In this document: in pieces, positions 8,811 through 18,485 of the stretch
Numbering within the stretch: position 1 is the stretch's first letter
How the letters are laid out: each line of letters starts with the position of its first letter
The notes under the pieces: model-generated
What the model saw: the letters and a program-made list of their open reading frames with translations, nothing else
What the model was told of the DNA's origin: nothing
Databases searched by the model: none
Program-made: the position numbers and the translations under genes
Source: Rhizobium mayense
GTDB lineage: Bacteria; Pseudomonadota; Alphaproteobacteria; Rhizobiales; Rhizobiaceae
Reading direction: 5' to 3'
NCBI RefSeq assembly: GCF_030272705.1
Contig: NZ_JARFYM010000040.1
Coordinates: 1 to 48,428, forward strand
Length of the DNA stretch: 48,428 nt

Positions 8811-8838
8811 CTTTTTCACAGTTTGACGGCGATGCCTA

Positions 8839-9612
8839 TTACTTCGAAACATCCTGGCCGAAGTATTTCTGGGAAATCTTGGCATAGGTGCCGTCAGCCT
8901 TGATGTCGGCCAGCGCCTTGTTGATGGCGGCCTGCAGCTCCGGCTCACCCTTGCGGATGATGGCGGCGGAATAGTCGGCATTGGCCTGCTGGGCGACGAT
9001 CTTCACGGGCGCATCCGGCTTGTGCTTTTTGAAATCGAAGAAGGACAGGCTGTCGTTGATGGTTGCGTCGGCGCGGCCGGTCAAGACGAGCTGGATCGAC
9101 TGGTCGAAGCCATCGGTGCCGACAAGCGTGGCGCCGGACTGTTCGGCGAGCTTGCCGAAATTACTGGTCAGCGACTGTGCGGCCTTCTTGCCCTTCAGAT
9201 CGGGGAAGTCCTTGATATCGCTGTTGCTGTCCTTGACGATCAGCACGGCCTTGGAGGCGATGTAAGGATCGGAGAAATCGTACTTCTGCTTGCGAGCATC
9301 GGTGACGCCGACTTCGTTGATGACGGTGTCGTAGCGGTTGGCGTCGAGGCCGGCGATCAGGCCGTCCCATTTGCCTTCCAGAAACTGCGCCTTGACGCCG
9401 AGCTTGCCAGCGATGGCTTCGGCGATCTCGACGTCGAAGCCGACGAGCTTGCCGCTTTCGTCGTGATAGGTGAAGGGGGCATAGGTGCCTTCCGTGCCGA
9501 TCTTCAGGGCGCCAGCGGACTGGATCGCCTTCAAGTTATCGCCGGCGTGGGCGGGGAGCAGAAAAGCAGCCTGCACGAGGGCGGCGGCGGCGACAGTCTT
9601 CAACCAGTTCAT
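8839..9612 (-). CDS. amino acid ABC transporter, periplasmic substrate-binding protein (TcyJ/FliY-like)
   Basis: First gene of the uptake operon, 257 aa. Residues 1-23 are a Sec signal peptide ending AHA. The mature part is a type II periplasmic binding protein (SBP_bac_3) with the features KIGTEGTYAPFTYHD, GKLVGFDVEIAEAIA, GKWDGLIAGLDANRYD and DFSDPY. This wording resembles the cystine-binding FliY/TcyJ group, so cystine is a reasonable guess, but other polar amino acids are not excluded. The ATG at 9612 has GGAAG about 7 nt upstream. The reading frame stays open a further 500 nt but that stretch is antisense to the next gene and is not coding. Confidence 0.93.
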   Translation of the reverse strand: MNWLKTVAAAALVQAAFLLPAHAGDNLKAIQSAGALKIGTEGTYAPFTYHDESGKLVGFDVEIAEAIAGKLGVKAQFLEGKWDGLIAGLDANRYDTVINEVGVTDARKQKYDFSDPYIASKAVLIVKDSNSDIKDFPDLKGKKAAQSLTSNFGKLAEQSGATLVGTDGFDQSIQLVLTGRADATINDSLSFFDFKKHKPDAPVKIVAQQANADYSAAIIRKGEPELQAAINKALADIKADGTYAKISQKYFGQDVSK

Positions 9613-9901
9613 TGTTTTCTTCCGTTTCTTGAGCGGCACCAATCGATGCCGAATACATTGCAGAAAAACTAGCGCAGGGAAGCGTAGAAAACTGCAAAAG
9701 AAATGGGCAAGTGCGAATATTTTTCTCAAAAGGTTGAGATTTCGTGATCTTGCCACCGCGCAGATTGGAGACAACCGGGCAAGGGCGCGCGTCGTTGTCA
9801 GCAACCTTGTTTTCGAGTGATAATTGCCGTCGGCCGCCGAGGAGACATCATGCTCCTCGCAAGTTCCAGCTTTATCGTCGCCGATGAATGCTTTGGCGCC
9901 A

Positions 9902-10369
9902 TCAGTAATAGGGCGAGACGCACGCCTGTCGTGGACCGTAGTTGGGCTGGAATGTATTGTCGTAAGCCCTGTAGGACCGATAACGCGCATAGCACCAGCG
10001 CACATGAGCACTGCCACCATAGTAAGCCGGGCGGTAATACCGTGGCGCGTAGTAGCGCGGACCGTAATAGGTCGGGCCGTAATAGCCCGGATCGTAGTAG
10101 CCAGAGTCATAATAATTCGGCTGCGCCAGGAGCCCGCCGATTAGCGCACCTGCGGCGAGGCCGCCGAGCGCCCAACCCCACTCGTCGCCATGGTGGTGAT
10201 AGTATCCGCCATCATGATAATACCCGCCGTGATATCCGCCATGGTAATCCACTAGCTGCACCTGTGGTGCCTCGACTTTCGGGGTGACAACGGTGGGAAA
10301 CGCCATGGCCGGCGCGACGCTCGTCAGCGCCGTCGCGAGCGACAAGGCAACGATTGCTAGCCTCTTCAT
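9902..10369 (-). CDS. BA14K-like exported protein, Gly/Tyr-rich
   Basis: Secreted or surface protein of 155 aa. Residues 1-23 are a signal peptide (MKRLAIVALSLATALTSVAPAMA). The middle is rich in Gly, Tyr and His, followed by a glycine-zipper-like hydrophobic segment (WALGGLAAGALIGGLLAQ), then a long Tyr/Pro repeat (YY with GP, AP or RP). The C-terminus, WCYARYRSYRAYDNTF through RQACVSPYY, matches the BA14K pattern of two cysteines around an RYRSYD-type motif. BA14K from Brucella is an immunoreactive protein with proposed lectin-like properties; the function in rhizobia is unknown. Start at 10369 has AAGGTG upstream; the open frame to 10432 lacks support. Confidence 0.8.
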   Translation of the reverse strand: MKRLAIVALSLATALTSVAPAMAFPTVVTPKVEAPQVQLVDYHGGYHGGYYHDGGYYHHHGDEWGWALGGLAAGALIGGLLAQPNYYDSGYYDPGYYGPTYYGPRYYAPRYYRPAYYGGSAHVRWCYARYRSYRAYDNTFQPNYGPRQACVSPYY

Positions 10370-10551
10370 TGTCTTCACCTTTCCGTCAACATCGCAGCCG
10401 AAAATTATAGCGTGGAAAGGACGGCGTGGCACTTAATTTCGCAATTGGCGACCGTGTCGGTGGGGCCGGCTTTTGCTGCCATTTCCCGCTCCGTGGTCGA
10501 TCGTCTTACGAGCACAGTGAGAACAGCCTCGGGCCGCGTAAACGTCTTGAA

Positions 10552-12474
10552 TCAATTAGCAACGTTTTGAATACCCTCGGTTTCCATAGGCGATTTATGA
10601 CCAAATGGAAAATATTGCTTTACTACAATATCGCTGCCGAAATCCGAAAAATGACCGGAATCAAAATATAAAAATTGACCATCAATAATATAATTACAGG
10701 TTCCACCCGGACACAGATTTATGATTGGATCGATGAAATCTGCCCCTTTTGCGGCCGCCTTCAATTGTTCATTGAAATTCGGCTCTATTATTGTCGGCCA
10801 TGAAGAGGAGGTTTCTCCCAGCGTAGCTTTCTCAAATCCGATGACCCTAACGTCGGTAACGAACATCGGCGATTGACCTATGACGGTCACGTCCACCCCC
10901 ATAGCCTTGAGGGTCGATATGGTATCTTGAAGCAAATCCAGTCCCCTGAGGCGGAGATCCACCCACCTGCCGGAAAGGATGACGTGTTTCACATTGAGGG
11001 TCTTGATGAGGTTCAGCACGTTGCGGTTAAATTGCTGGCAACTCGGCCTGGCATAGGAATAGTAGGCAAGTATCGGCGGGCAACCCGCATAGGTATATTC
11101 GTAGATTTGAAGAGACGTTTGCTCGGCGTTCGCGACAATTCCCGGGACATAATGCGCGGCGTAGGAGTCGCCCCACAGAAGGGCGGCGTCGCCTGAGGTT
11201 TTCGTCAATTGACAGTTTTCCGGCTTCCAGTTCTTAAACTCGTCGCCGTTCTCGAAGAAGCATTTGTCATTTCGCCAAGTCTGGACATCGCCGGCCGCCG
11301 CGGTTTGCTGTTTCTTTAGGTGCAGCATCTCCGTCTGTGCTTCGAAGGCCGGAAAGCGATTGGGGAAACCGTTCGCGGCGATCGTTCCGTAGGCAACCGT
11401 GAACGCGGCAAAAAGCCCGAGCGCGGCCGATGCAAACACTCCGCCGCGAGACGAAATAATTGCCTTCCCACGGAAAGGTCCTTCCACGAACCACCATGAA
11501 AAACTGGCCAAGATGTAACTCGAAACAATGATAAAAATTGCGTCGAGCACTCCCGGTTCCCGCAGTGTGACATAGCGCAGGAAGACCGCGATGGGCCAAT
11601 GCGATAGATATAGGGAATAGGATATCCTGCCGGTGAACACGAACGGTCTTGTCGATAACAGCCTGGCAACGATCGAATGCTGTTCCCCGCCGGTGTAAAT
11701 CAAAATGACCGCGCCCATGCAGGGCAGAGCTGCTGAGAGACCCGGAAACGGCGTGGCGGCCGAATAGGTAAAGACCGCAAACAGAATTGCCGAAAGTCCG
11801 GCTATTGCCAGCAGGTTGTTTGCCGGATTAGGCAGAGTGCTCTGTCTGCCCCAGATCGCCAGGAGCGCGCCGAGCAAAAGCTCCCAGCATCTCGTTGGGA
11901 GGAGAAAGAAATTAGCCGTTGGAGCAACGTCGGTTGCATAGACGCTGAGGGCAAATGACGCGGCCGCAACTGCGGCGAAAACCGCAAGACGGAGTCCGCC
12001 GGTCCACCGGTTAAGGAGCCACATCGCGAGCGGCATAAAGATGTAAAACTGTTCTTCGACCGAAAGCGACCACGTGTGCAACAGCGGGCGAAGCAGAGCG
12101 CTGTCCTCAAAGTATCCTGAAAATTTCCAGAAGTAGAAATTGGAAATAAATAATGCAACGCTGACCATGCTCTTAGCATAATCGATAAAAAATGACGGTA
12201 AAAACAAGAGCGCTGCGAATATCGTTGTCAAAATGAGATAGAAGAAAATGGCGGGAAGAATGCGTCTCGCTCTTCTTTCGTAGAACCCAACGATGGAAAA
12301 ACGCCCTTCGCGGAGCTCTTCCTCAAGTAGAGTCGTAATCAAAAAACCTGATATGACAAAGAATATATCAACACCAATGAATCCTCCTGAAAATCCGGAC
12401 AATCCAGAGTGAAAAAACACTACGGGCAAGACGGCCATCGTTCTGAGGCCATCTATTTCGGGTCGATACTTCAT
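10552..12474 (-). CDS. acyltransferase 3 (OafA/YrhL family) fused to SGNH domain
   Basis: Membrane protein of 640 aa that probably O-acetylates an envelope or exported polysaccharide. Residues 1-370 form the multi-span acyltransferase-3 domain, with the N-terminal EIDGLRTMAVLPVVFFHSG (His22) and LLHTWSLSVEEQFY at 131-144 typical of OafA. Residues about 380-640 form a periplasmic SGNH hydrolase-like domain with GDS at 435-437 and a catalytic-type Asp605-x-x-His608 (FDSGHFSDFG). This fusion is known for O-antigen and exopolysaccharide acetylation. Base composition is visibly lower in GC than its neighbours, and it stands alone, suggesting acquisition or a variable locus. The ribosome site is weak. 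Target glycan unknown. Confidence 0.9.
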   Translation of the reverse strand: MKYRPEIDGLRTMAVLPVVFFHSGLSGFSGGFIGVDIFFVISGFLITTLLEEELREGRFSIVGFYERRARRILPAIFFYLILTTIFAALLFLPSFFIDYAKSMVSVALFISNFYFWKFSGYFEDSALLRPLLHTWSLSVEEQFYIFMPLAMWLLNRWTGGLRLAVFAAVAAASFALSVYATDVAPTANFFLLPTRCWELLLGALLAIWGRQSTLPNPANNLLAIAGLSAILFAVFTYSAATPFPGLSAALPCMGAVILIYTGGEQHSIVARLLSTRPFVFTGRISYSLYLSHWPIAVFLRYVTLREPGVLDAIFIIVSSYILASFSWWFVEGPFRGKAIISSRGGVFASAALGLFAAFTVAYGTIAANGFPNRFPAFEAQTEMLHLKKQQTAAAGDVQTWRNDKCFFENGDEFKNWKPENCQLTKTSGDAALLWGDSYAAHYVPGIVANAEQTSLQIYEYTYAGCPPILAYYSYARPSCQQFNRNVLNLIKTLNVKHVILSGRWVDLRLRGLDLLQDTISTLKAMGVDVTVIGQSPMFVTDVRVIGFEKATLGETSSSWPTIIEPNFNEQLKAAAKGADFIDPIINLCPGGTCNYIIDGQFLYFDSGHFSDFGSDIVVKQYFPFGHKSPMETEGIQNVAN

Positions 12475-12810
12475 TCGGAGCCGATTCCCTCATAATAATT
12501 ACCAAGGCTGGTAATAGATTTACTGAAGGTATTCGTTATGCCAAATTCTGTTCACACGAAATCGCTGCGGACAGCGTGACTCAAGAGAGTGGGCTTGTCC
12601 AGTCATCAACCCCGCGATGTTGCCGGAAATCCGCCGTCATAAGCGAACGGGACAACTCAATGCGTGATAATAGATGAGTCGACAAAATGCATCTCTAGAT
12701 TGCAGGCCGACGTTGGCGGCCGACAAGGCCCGGAGGACGCATTTGCCGCAAAGTTGCCGTCTGCAAAAATGACGCTTGTGGTGGACGGTGTATCAGTCGT
12801 CTCAAGCGGA
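12475..12810. other. intergenic gap without supported gene
   Basis: 336 bp between the acyltransferase start and the EamA stop, both on the minus strand. It must contain the acyltransferase promoter. I see no strong hairpin, no T-tract terminator and no ORF with coding character; a long plus-strand open frame beginning at 12664 is only antisense to the EamA gene. Confidence 0.4.
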
Positions 12811-13695
12811 CTATGCTTCGCTTTGTTCAACCGCGGGCACCCGCCGCAACCGCTCGCTGACGATGATGATCACGCCGGCGCTGAGGATGAAGGCTGCGCC
12901 GAGAAAGGTGTTGGCCTTCGGAATGTCGCCCCAGATCAGGAAGCCAAGCAGGAAGGCCCAGATGAGCGAAGTATATTCGAACGGCGCCAGAACCGAGACC
13001 GGCGCCTGCCGCATGCCTTCGAACAGGGCAAGCTGTCCCGCGCCGGCAATGACGCCGGTGCCGAAAAGCAGCAACACCTGATAGGCAGTTGGCGTCTGCC
13101 AATGCAGGATGGCCATGGTGGCGGTCAGCACAATGAAGATGATGTTCGAGACGGCCATTTGGATATGGCTCTTCTCGTGCAGCGCGGTCTTGCGCAGGAG
13201 CACCATGCCGGTTGCCCAGAGCACGGCGGCCTGCAGCGCCAGATAAACGGGCCAGGAGATCGACAGTCCGACGGGATTGGAGGCGATCAGGACGCCGCAG
13301 AAGCCGAGGCCGACGGCTGTCCAGCGGACCAAAGTGACCTTTTCGCGCAGGACTATGGTTGCCAGGATCGTGCCGACGACCGGAGCGGCGTAATAGAGTG
13401 TCGTCACTTCCGCAAGCTGCAGGTAACGGGCGGCGGAATAGTAGGAGGTCCAGGCGATCACGAGCAGAATGCTGCGCACGATCATCGGCTTGATGATCGG
13501 CGAGCGCACCACTTTCCGCGCCAACGAGGGGCCTTCGAAGAGGAAGCAGCCGATGAGGATGGTGCAGCTTCGCCAGAACAGGATCTGCCAGACCGGAATG
13601 CTGACGACGAGCAATTTCACCACCGAGTCGTGGGCAGTGAACAGCATATAGGCAAGCACCGTAAGCAGGATGCCGTAGCTGATGGGATTTTTCAC
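12811..13695 (-). CDS. EamA/DMT-family transporter
   Basis: Inner-membrane protein of 294 aa with ten predicted helices arranged as two EamA repeats (about 8-140 and 150-282). Repeat ends are recognisable: VVGTILATIVLREKVTLVRWTAVGLGFCGV in the first half and YTSLIWAFLLGFLIWGDIPKANTFLGAAFI in the second. The family exports metabolites or amino acids (RhaT, YdcZ and S-adenosylmethionine carriers are relatives), but the substrate cannot be told. It is divergent from the MFS gene at 13949 with 253 bp between. Confidence 0.88.
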   Translation of the reverse strand: MKNPISYGILLTVLAYMLFTAHDSVVKLLVVSIPVWQILFWRSCTILIGCFLFEGPSLARKVVRSPIIKPMIVRSILLVIAWTSYYSAARYLQLAEVTTLYYAAPVVGTILATIVLREKVTLVRWTAVGLGFCGVLIASNPVGLSISWPVYLALQAAVLWATGMVLLRKTALHEKSHIQMAVSNIIFIVLTATMAILHWQTPTAYQVLLLFGTGVIAGAGQLALFEGMRQAPVSVLAPFEYTSLIWAFLLGFLIWGDIPKANTFLGAAFILSAGVIIIVSERLRRVPAVEQSEA

Positions 13696-13948
13696 AAAAG
13701 CACCATGGGGAATGGCTTGAGGCGGCCGATCGAAAACTCTTTAAGGCTCAAGCGATAGGAGGCTGTTTTTTCGCCGTCAATAGGCCACATGGGCAAGGTA
13801 CATTGGAAGGAAAAGATTATTTGCGGTTGTGGCTTTGCAGCCTCCGTTTTAACAGACGGAGACGAAATGTGACCGATGCAGCTGATCTCGGACATTGAGA
13901 TTTCAATCGATTTAAATATTCTGCCCACACCGATTTGGGGGATTAATT

Positions 13949-15148
13949 ATGGATGATATGACGCGATCCGGGCGTTTTCAGGCTCGCAGAAGCGGATTCT
14001 TCACAAAATCACGCGCAGCCGTTTCCCTGCTGTTTTTGATGAACGGCTTCACCGTCGGCTGCTGGGCGCCAAAGATTCCGGAATTCGCCGAACGGCTGCA
14101 ACTGACCAAATTCGAACTCGGCCTGATGATTCTGGTTTTCGGTCTGGGTTCGCTGGTGATGATGCCGATGGCCGGCGCGCAGATTGCCGGGCGCGGCTCG
14201 AAGATCGTCGTCAAGGCCTTCGCCGTGTTGCTGCTGCCGATGCTGCTCGCCTTGACCGTCACACAGAGTGTCTGGACCGCCGCGATCGCCATCTTCCTGT
14301 TCGGCGGCTTCATCGGCGCCATGGATGTGGCGATGAACGCCAATGCTGTGTCGGTGGAGAAATCCATGCATCGGGCGATCATGTCGTCCTGCCACGCTTT
14401 CTGGAGCCTTGGCGGCCTCATCGGTTCGGCGATCGGCGGTTTTCTGATCTCGCATTGGGGCGTGCTCGGACATGCCGAGGTCGCGACCGCAATTTCCGTC
14501 CTCTTCCTGGCCGTTGCCTGGCCGATGATCCTCGGCGACCAGCCGCATCCGGACGAGGTAAAGCCGAAGGCGCGCTTGCCTTTGATCCCGCTGCCCTGGC
14601 TGCTCGGCATGATGGCGTTGTTCTGCATGATCCCGGAAGGTGCCGTGCTCGACTGGAGCGCGCTCTATCTCAGCCAGGAAAAGGCAGCATCGGTGACCCT
14701 GTCGGGCTTCGGCTTTGCCGCCTTCTCGCTCACGATGGCGACGATGCGCTTTGCAGGCGATTTCGTCCGCGACCGGTTGGGCGCTGTCAAGACGCTGCGT
14801 GTCTGCACGGTCTTTGCGATCGTCGGCATGCTGCTCGCAGCGCTGGCCCCGAATGCGGAGCTTGCCATTGTCGGTTTCGCGCTGTGCGGCATCGGCATTT
14901 CCAACATGGTGCCGATCGCCTTTTCGGCCGCCGGCAATATCCCGGGGCTGCAGCCGGGTATCGGCATCTCCGTCGTCACCACCATGGGCTATTCCGGTAT
15001 GCTGGTTGCCCCTTCCGCGATCGGTTTCGCTGCCGAACATGTTGGTTTCTCGCCAGTCCTGATGGCGTTGCCGGTTCTGCTGCTCGTTGTGCTGGCGCTA
15101 TCGTCGCTGGCGCGTTACGCCGACGGCATCGGCCGCAGCGCGCATTAA
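13949..15148 (+). CDS. MFS transporter, YbjJ-like
   Basis: Major facilitator protein of 399 aa with twelve predicted helices. The N-terminal half carries NGFTVGCWAPKIPEFAERLQL and LGLMILVFGLGSLVMMPMAG, characteristic of the YbjJ branch of sugar-transporter-like MFS proteins; the central NANAVSVEKSMHRAIMSSCHAFWSLGG is also typical. Substrate unknown, probably a sugar, sugar derivative or drug. ATG at 13949 follows GGGGGAT; a second ATG three codons on is possible. Single gene, divergent from the EamA gene. Confidence 0.85.
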   Translation: MDDMTRSGRFQARRSGFFTKSRAAVSLLFLMNGFTVGCWAPKIPEFAERLQLTKFELGLMILVFGLGSLVMMPMAGAQIAGRGSKIVVKAFAVLLLPMLLALTVTQSVWTAAIAIFLFGGFIGAMDVAMNANAVSVEKSMHRAIMSSCHAFWSLGGLIGSAIGGFLISHWGVLGHAEVATAISVLFLAVAWPMILGDQPHPDEVKPKARLPLIPLPWLLGMMALFCMIPEGAVLDWSALYLSQEKAASVTLSGFGFAAFSLTMATMRFAGDFVRDRLGAVKTLRVCTVFAIVGMLLAALAPNAELAIVGFALCGIGISNMVPIAFSAAGNIPGLQPGIGISVVTTMGYSGMLVAPSAIGFAAEHVGFSPVLMALPVLLLVVLALSSLARYADGIGRSAH

Positions 15149-15203
15149 TTTCGTCGCTTTCACGTGCTATCGCAGCTCTCCTGCCCGAGCAAAAGTGATG
15201 CTC

Positions 15204-15227
15204 GAAGCGGTTGACAACGACCGCTTC
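15204..15227. repeat. inverted repeat between MFS gene and ispG
   Basis: GAAGCGG and CCGCTTC arms separated by 10 nt. Similar GAAGCGG/CCGCTTC arms recur at 48269-48304, so this may be a fragment of a dispersed rhizobial palindrome. It could also affect read-through into ispG. Confidence 0.4.
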
Positions 15228-15276
15228 GTGATCCACCTGAAAGCAACCAATTTCCCGAGGCTAACGAGAGATCTCC

Positions 15277-16530
15277 ATGTCGTCCGCCACCGATTTTGAT
15301 CCGAAGCCGCGCCGTTCTTCCGTTGCCGTCGATGTCGGCGGCGTCATCGTGGGCGGCGGCGCGCCCGTGGTCGTGCAGTCCATGACCAATACCGATACCG
15401 CCGATGTCGATTCGACGGTGGCGCAGGTTGCGGCTCTCTTCAGGGCTGGCTCTGAGCTGGTGCGCATCACGGTCGATCGCGACGAAAGTGCCGCCGCCGT
15501 GCCGAAGATCCGCGAACGGCTGCTGCGCCTCGGCATGGACGTGCCGCTGATCGGCGATTTCCATTATATCGGCCACAAGCTGCTCGCCGACCATCCGGCC
15601 TGCGCCGAGGCGCTGGCGAAATACCGCATCAATCCCGGCAATGTCGGCTTCAAGGATAAGAAGGACAAGCAGTTCGCCGAAATCATCGAAATGGCGATCC
15701 GCTATGACAAGCCCGTGCGCATCGGCGTCAACTGGGGCTCGCTCGACCAGGACCTGCTGACCGCGCTGATGGACAGGAACGCCGCCGAGGGCTCACCGCT
15801 CTCGGCCCGCGAGGTCACGCGCGAGACGATCGTGCAATCGGCGCTGATATCGGCTGATCTCGCCGAGGAAATCGGTCTGCCGCGCAATCGCATCATTCTC
15901 TCGGCCAAGGTCAGCCAGGTGCAGGACCTGATCGCCGTCTATTCCATGCTCGCCGCCCGTTCCGATCATGCGCTGCATCTCGGCCTTACCGAGGCCGGCA
16001 TGGGCTCGAAGGGTATCGTCGCCTCGTCGGCGGCCATGGGCTATGTACTGCAGCACGGCATCGGCGATACCATCCGCGTCTCGTTGACGCCGGAGCCGAA
16101 CGGCGACCGCACCCGCGAAGTGCAGGTGGCGCAGGAACTGCTGCAGGTGATGGGTTTCCGCCAGTTCGTGCCTGTTGTCGCCGCTTGTCCCGGCTGCGGC
16201 CGCACGACCTCGACCGTGTTCCAGGAACTGGCGCAGAACATCCAGAACGATATCCGCAAGAACATGCCGGTCTGGCGCGAGAAATATCCGGGCGTCGAGG
16301 CGCTGAATGTTGCCGTCATGGGCTGCATCGTCAATGGTCCCGGCGAGAGCAAGCACGCCGATATCGGCATCTCGCTGCCCGGCACCGGCGAAACGCCTGC
16401 CGCCCCCGTCTTCATCGACGGCAAGAAGGCGATGACGCTGCGCGGCGCAAATATCGCTTCGGAGTTCGAAGCGCTGGTTGCGGATTACATCGAGAAGCGT
16501 TTCGGCCAGAAGAGCGTCGCGGCCGAGTGA
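15277..16530 (+). CDS. ispG: 4-hydroxy-3-methylbut-2-en-1-yl diphosphate synthase
   Basis: Iron-sulfur enzyme of the MEP isoprenoid pathway (formerly GcpE), converting methylerythritol cyclodiphosphate to HMBPP. 417 aa, normal for the proteobacterial form. N-terminal TIM barrel includes VQSMTNTDTADVDSTVAQV, LIGDFHYIGH and RINPGNVG; the C-terminal [4Fe-4S] domain has cluster ligands Cys304 and Cys307 (CPGCGR) and Cys350 (MGCIVNGPGES) with the catalytic-type Glu357. It sits within 2 kb of ispA, the enzyme that condenses the C5 units made by this pathway. Convergent with the LysE-type gene. Confidence 0.97.
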   Translation: MSSATDFDPKPRRSSVAVDVGGVIVGGGAPVVVQSMTNTDTADVDSTVAQVAALFRAGSELVRITVDRDESAAAVPKIRERLLRLGMDVPLIGDFHYIGHKLLADHPACAEALAKYRINPGNVGFKDKKDKQFAEIIEMAIRYDKPVRIGVNWGSLDQDLLTALMDRNAAEGSPLSAREVTRETIVQSALISADLAEEIGLPRNRIILSAKVSQVQDLIAVYSMLAARSDHALHLGLTEAGMGSKGIVASSAAMGYVLQHGIGDTIRVSLTPEPNGDRTREVQVAQELLQVMGFRQFVPVVAACPGCGRTTSTVFQELAQNIQNDIRKNMPVWREKYPGVEALNVAVMGCIVNGPGESKHADIGISLPGTGETPAAPVFIDGKKAMTLRGANIASEFEALVADYIEKRFGQKSVAAE

Positions 16531-16562
16531 TCCGCCGCCGGACTTGTCTCAGATACTTGGCC

Positions 16563-17204
16563 TCAGATGTTGCTGGTGAGCAGCTTGATGCCGGCGAAGC
16601 AATAGAAGCCGGCCATGGCGCCTTCGATCCACCGGCGCGCATTCCTGTAGATTTTCAAGGCGTGCGCCGTGGAGAACAGCGTCGCGTATCCCATGAACAC
16701 GACAAAACCGGTTGCGCAGCAGATCGTGATGATCAGCACGGCTACGGAGGCTGGTGCGCCCCGCGGCATGCCGAGCGCGATGATGGCGAGCCAGGCGAAG
16801 ATCGCTTTCGGATTGGTGACGTGGATGCCGTAGCCACGCAGGATCAGCGACTTGAAGCCGGGGCTTCTCGATTCTTGGCTCGCGGCCGGCAAGTCGCCGC
16901 TTGCCCGCACGGCACGAAACGCCTTGTAGGCGAGGTAGAGGAGATAGAGCCCGCCAAAAACCTTCAGGATCTCCAGGGCCATCGCATAGGTCTGCAGCAG
17001 AGTGGCCAGCCCGGCCGCGGCAGCGGTTGCCCAGGTCAGCGAGCCGCCGAAGATGCCGAGCGAAATCGTCATGCCTGCCTTGCGTCCGTGGGTCATCGAT
17101 GTTCCGATGATGGCCATGATCGCCGGTCCCGGACTGACGACGGCGATGATATAGGCGATATAGGCCGGCAGGATCTGCGGCAGATAGGCGAGCGCCTCAT
17201 GCAT
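16563..17204 (-). CDS. LysE/RhtB-family amino acid exporter
   Basis: Inner-membrane protein of 213 aa with about six helices. The N-terminal SPGPAIMAIIGTSMTHGRKAG motif is the LysE/RhtB hallmark, followed by YLLYLAYKAFR and TNPKAIFAWLAI in the second half. Members export lysine, threonine, homoserine lactone or other amino acids; the substrate here is unknown. Start at 17204 has GGAG 7 nt upstream; the open frame extends to 17303 without a ribosome site. It ends 32 bp from ispG on the other strand. Confidence 0.88.
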   Translation of the reverse strand: MHEALAYLPQILPAYIAYIIAVVSPGPAIMAIIGTSMTHGRKAGMTISLGIFGGSLTWATAAAAGLATLLQTYAMALEILKVFGGLYLLYLAYKAFRAVRASGDLPAASQESRSPGFKSLILRGYGIHVTNPKAIFAWLAIIALGMPRGAPASVAVLIITICCATGFVVFMGYATLFSTAHALKIYRNARRWIEGAMAGFYCFAGIKLLTSNI

Positions 17205-17353
17205 GGGATAGCTCCGGGGGGAGGGGTCAGACGGCGCGGCAGATTCCGCGTGATTGATAGTGCATTGGGCGCCAGAATTGCCATGGAATTGCCAAGACGT
17301 CACTCTTGGCGCGAAAATATCTTGTCATGGTGACATTTTGTGCTGAGGGCTTT

Positions 17354-18268
17354 TCAGCTCTTGCGGTTTGCCACGAAGCGGGCTGTTTCGATCAGGACGG
17401 TTGCTTTCTCTCCATAGGGAGACAGTAACTCGGAGGCTTCGGTTACCAGGCGGGCAAGGGTGGTTTCGGCCCAGGCCTGGCCGTGCAGCGCGACCAATGT
17501 TCCTTTGCCGCGGGCGGCGTCCTTGCCGGTAGCCTTGCCCATGGTCGCGGCGTCGGCAGTCAGGTCGAGAAGATCGTCGGCGAGCTGGAAGGCGAGGCCG
17601 ATCTTTTCACCGAAGAGGCGCAGCCGCTGACGGTCCTCAGCCGGGGCGCCGGCAATGATGGCACCGGCTTCGCAGGCAAAGCGGATCAGTGCACCGGTCT
17701 TCATCGCCTGCAGCATGGTGATGCCGCGCTCGTCCGGGGTTTCTTTTTCGGCAGCAAGATCAAGGGCCTGGCCGCCGGCCATGCCGCCGATGCCGGCCGC
17801 GCGAGACAGCGCCAGGACAAGTTCGATCTTTCGACCCGCCGGCAGATCGGTTTCCGGCGCTGCGATGATGTCGAAGGCGTAGGTCAGCAGGCTGTCGCCG
17901 GCCAGAATCGCTGTCGCATAGTCAAAGGCGATGTGCACGGTCGGCTGCCCGCGGCGCAGGTCGTCATCATCCATGGCCGGCAGGTCGTCATGCACCAGCG
18001 AATAGCAATGCACGCATTCGAGCGCCGCACCGATACGGAGTGCGGCATCGCCGTTGCCATCGAGAAGTGCGGCAGTCTCCATCACGAGAAACGGCCTCAG
18101 CCGCTTGCCGCCGTTCAGCACGCCATGACGCATCGCTTCGAGCAACCGCGTGGGGCGAACGATTTCGCCGTTCAGGCAGGCGTCCGCGAGAAGCCTGCCC
18201 AGGACAGCCTCAACTTTGCCGGCGTTGTCCTTGAGGCGATGTTCGAAGGAAGAAGTGGTGCTGTCCAT
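17354..18268 (-). CDS. ispA: farnesyl diphosphate synthase (short-chain polyprenyl synthetase)
   Basis: Condenses IPP with DMAPP and GPP to give C15 farnesyl diphosphate, precursor of quinone tails, undecaprenyl phosphate and hopanoids. 304 aa. Substrate-binding GGKRLRP at about 53-59, first Asp-rich motif DDLPAMDDDD at 94-103 and second DDLLD at 231-235. The residue five before the first Asp motif is Tyr89, in the same local setting as E. coli IspA (CYSLVHDD), which favours C15 rather than longer products. Start taken at the ATG at 18268; the frame is open to 18406 but that part does not look coding. Divergent from mtgA. Confidence 0.93.
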   Translation of the reverse strand: MDSTTSSFEHRLKDNAGKVEAVLGRLLADACLNGEIVRPTRLLEAMRHGVLNGGKRLRPFLVMETAALLDGNGDAALRIGAALECVHCYSLVHDDLPAMDDDDLRRGQPTVHIAFDYATAILAGDSLLTYAFDIIAAPETDLPAGRKIELVLALSRAAGIGGMAGGQALDLAAEKETPDERGITMLQAMKTGALIRFACEAGAIIAGAPAEDRQRLRLFGEKIGLAFQLADDLLDLTADAATMGKATGKDAARGKGTLVALHGQAWAETTLARLVTEASELLSPYGEKATVLIETARFVANRKS

Positions 18269-18485
18269 GGCCGCTGTTTGGCATGAGTGCGGGTTGCTGG
18301 CAACGAGAATTGTCAACCGCCGGGGAGGGAATCTCGCCGCACTCTGGTCATCCCTCTGTGTAGACGGTATGACACTTGCAGCATTCTTGGCGTGTCTGCC
18401 GGACACGCGAAGAGTGTTCCGGGGTGGAGAAACGGTGGGCCTTCAACAATTGGATATTCCGACGGACAGCGAGGAAGAAGCTGAG

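Noticed and set aside
9613..10110. N-terminal extension of the amino acid binding protein to 423 aa
   Set aside because: The signal peptide and ribosome site fix the start at 9612; the extension overlaps and is out of frame with the BA14K-like gene.
15211..15216. TTGACA as ispG -35 box
   Set aside because: It lies in the loop of an inverted repeat and no -10 box is found 16-18 nt downstream.
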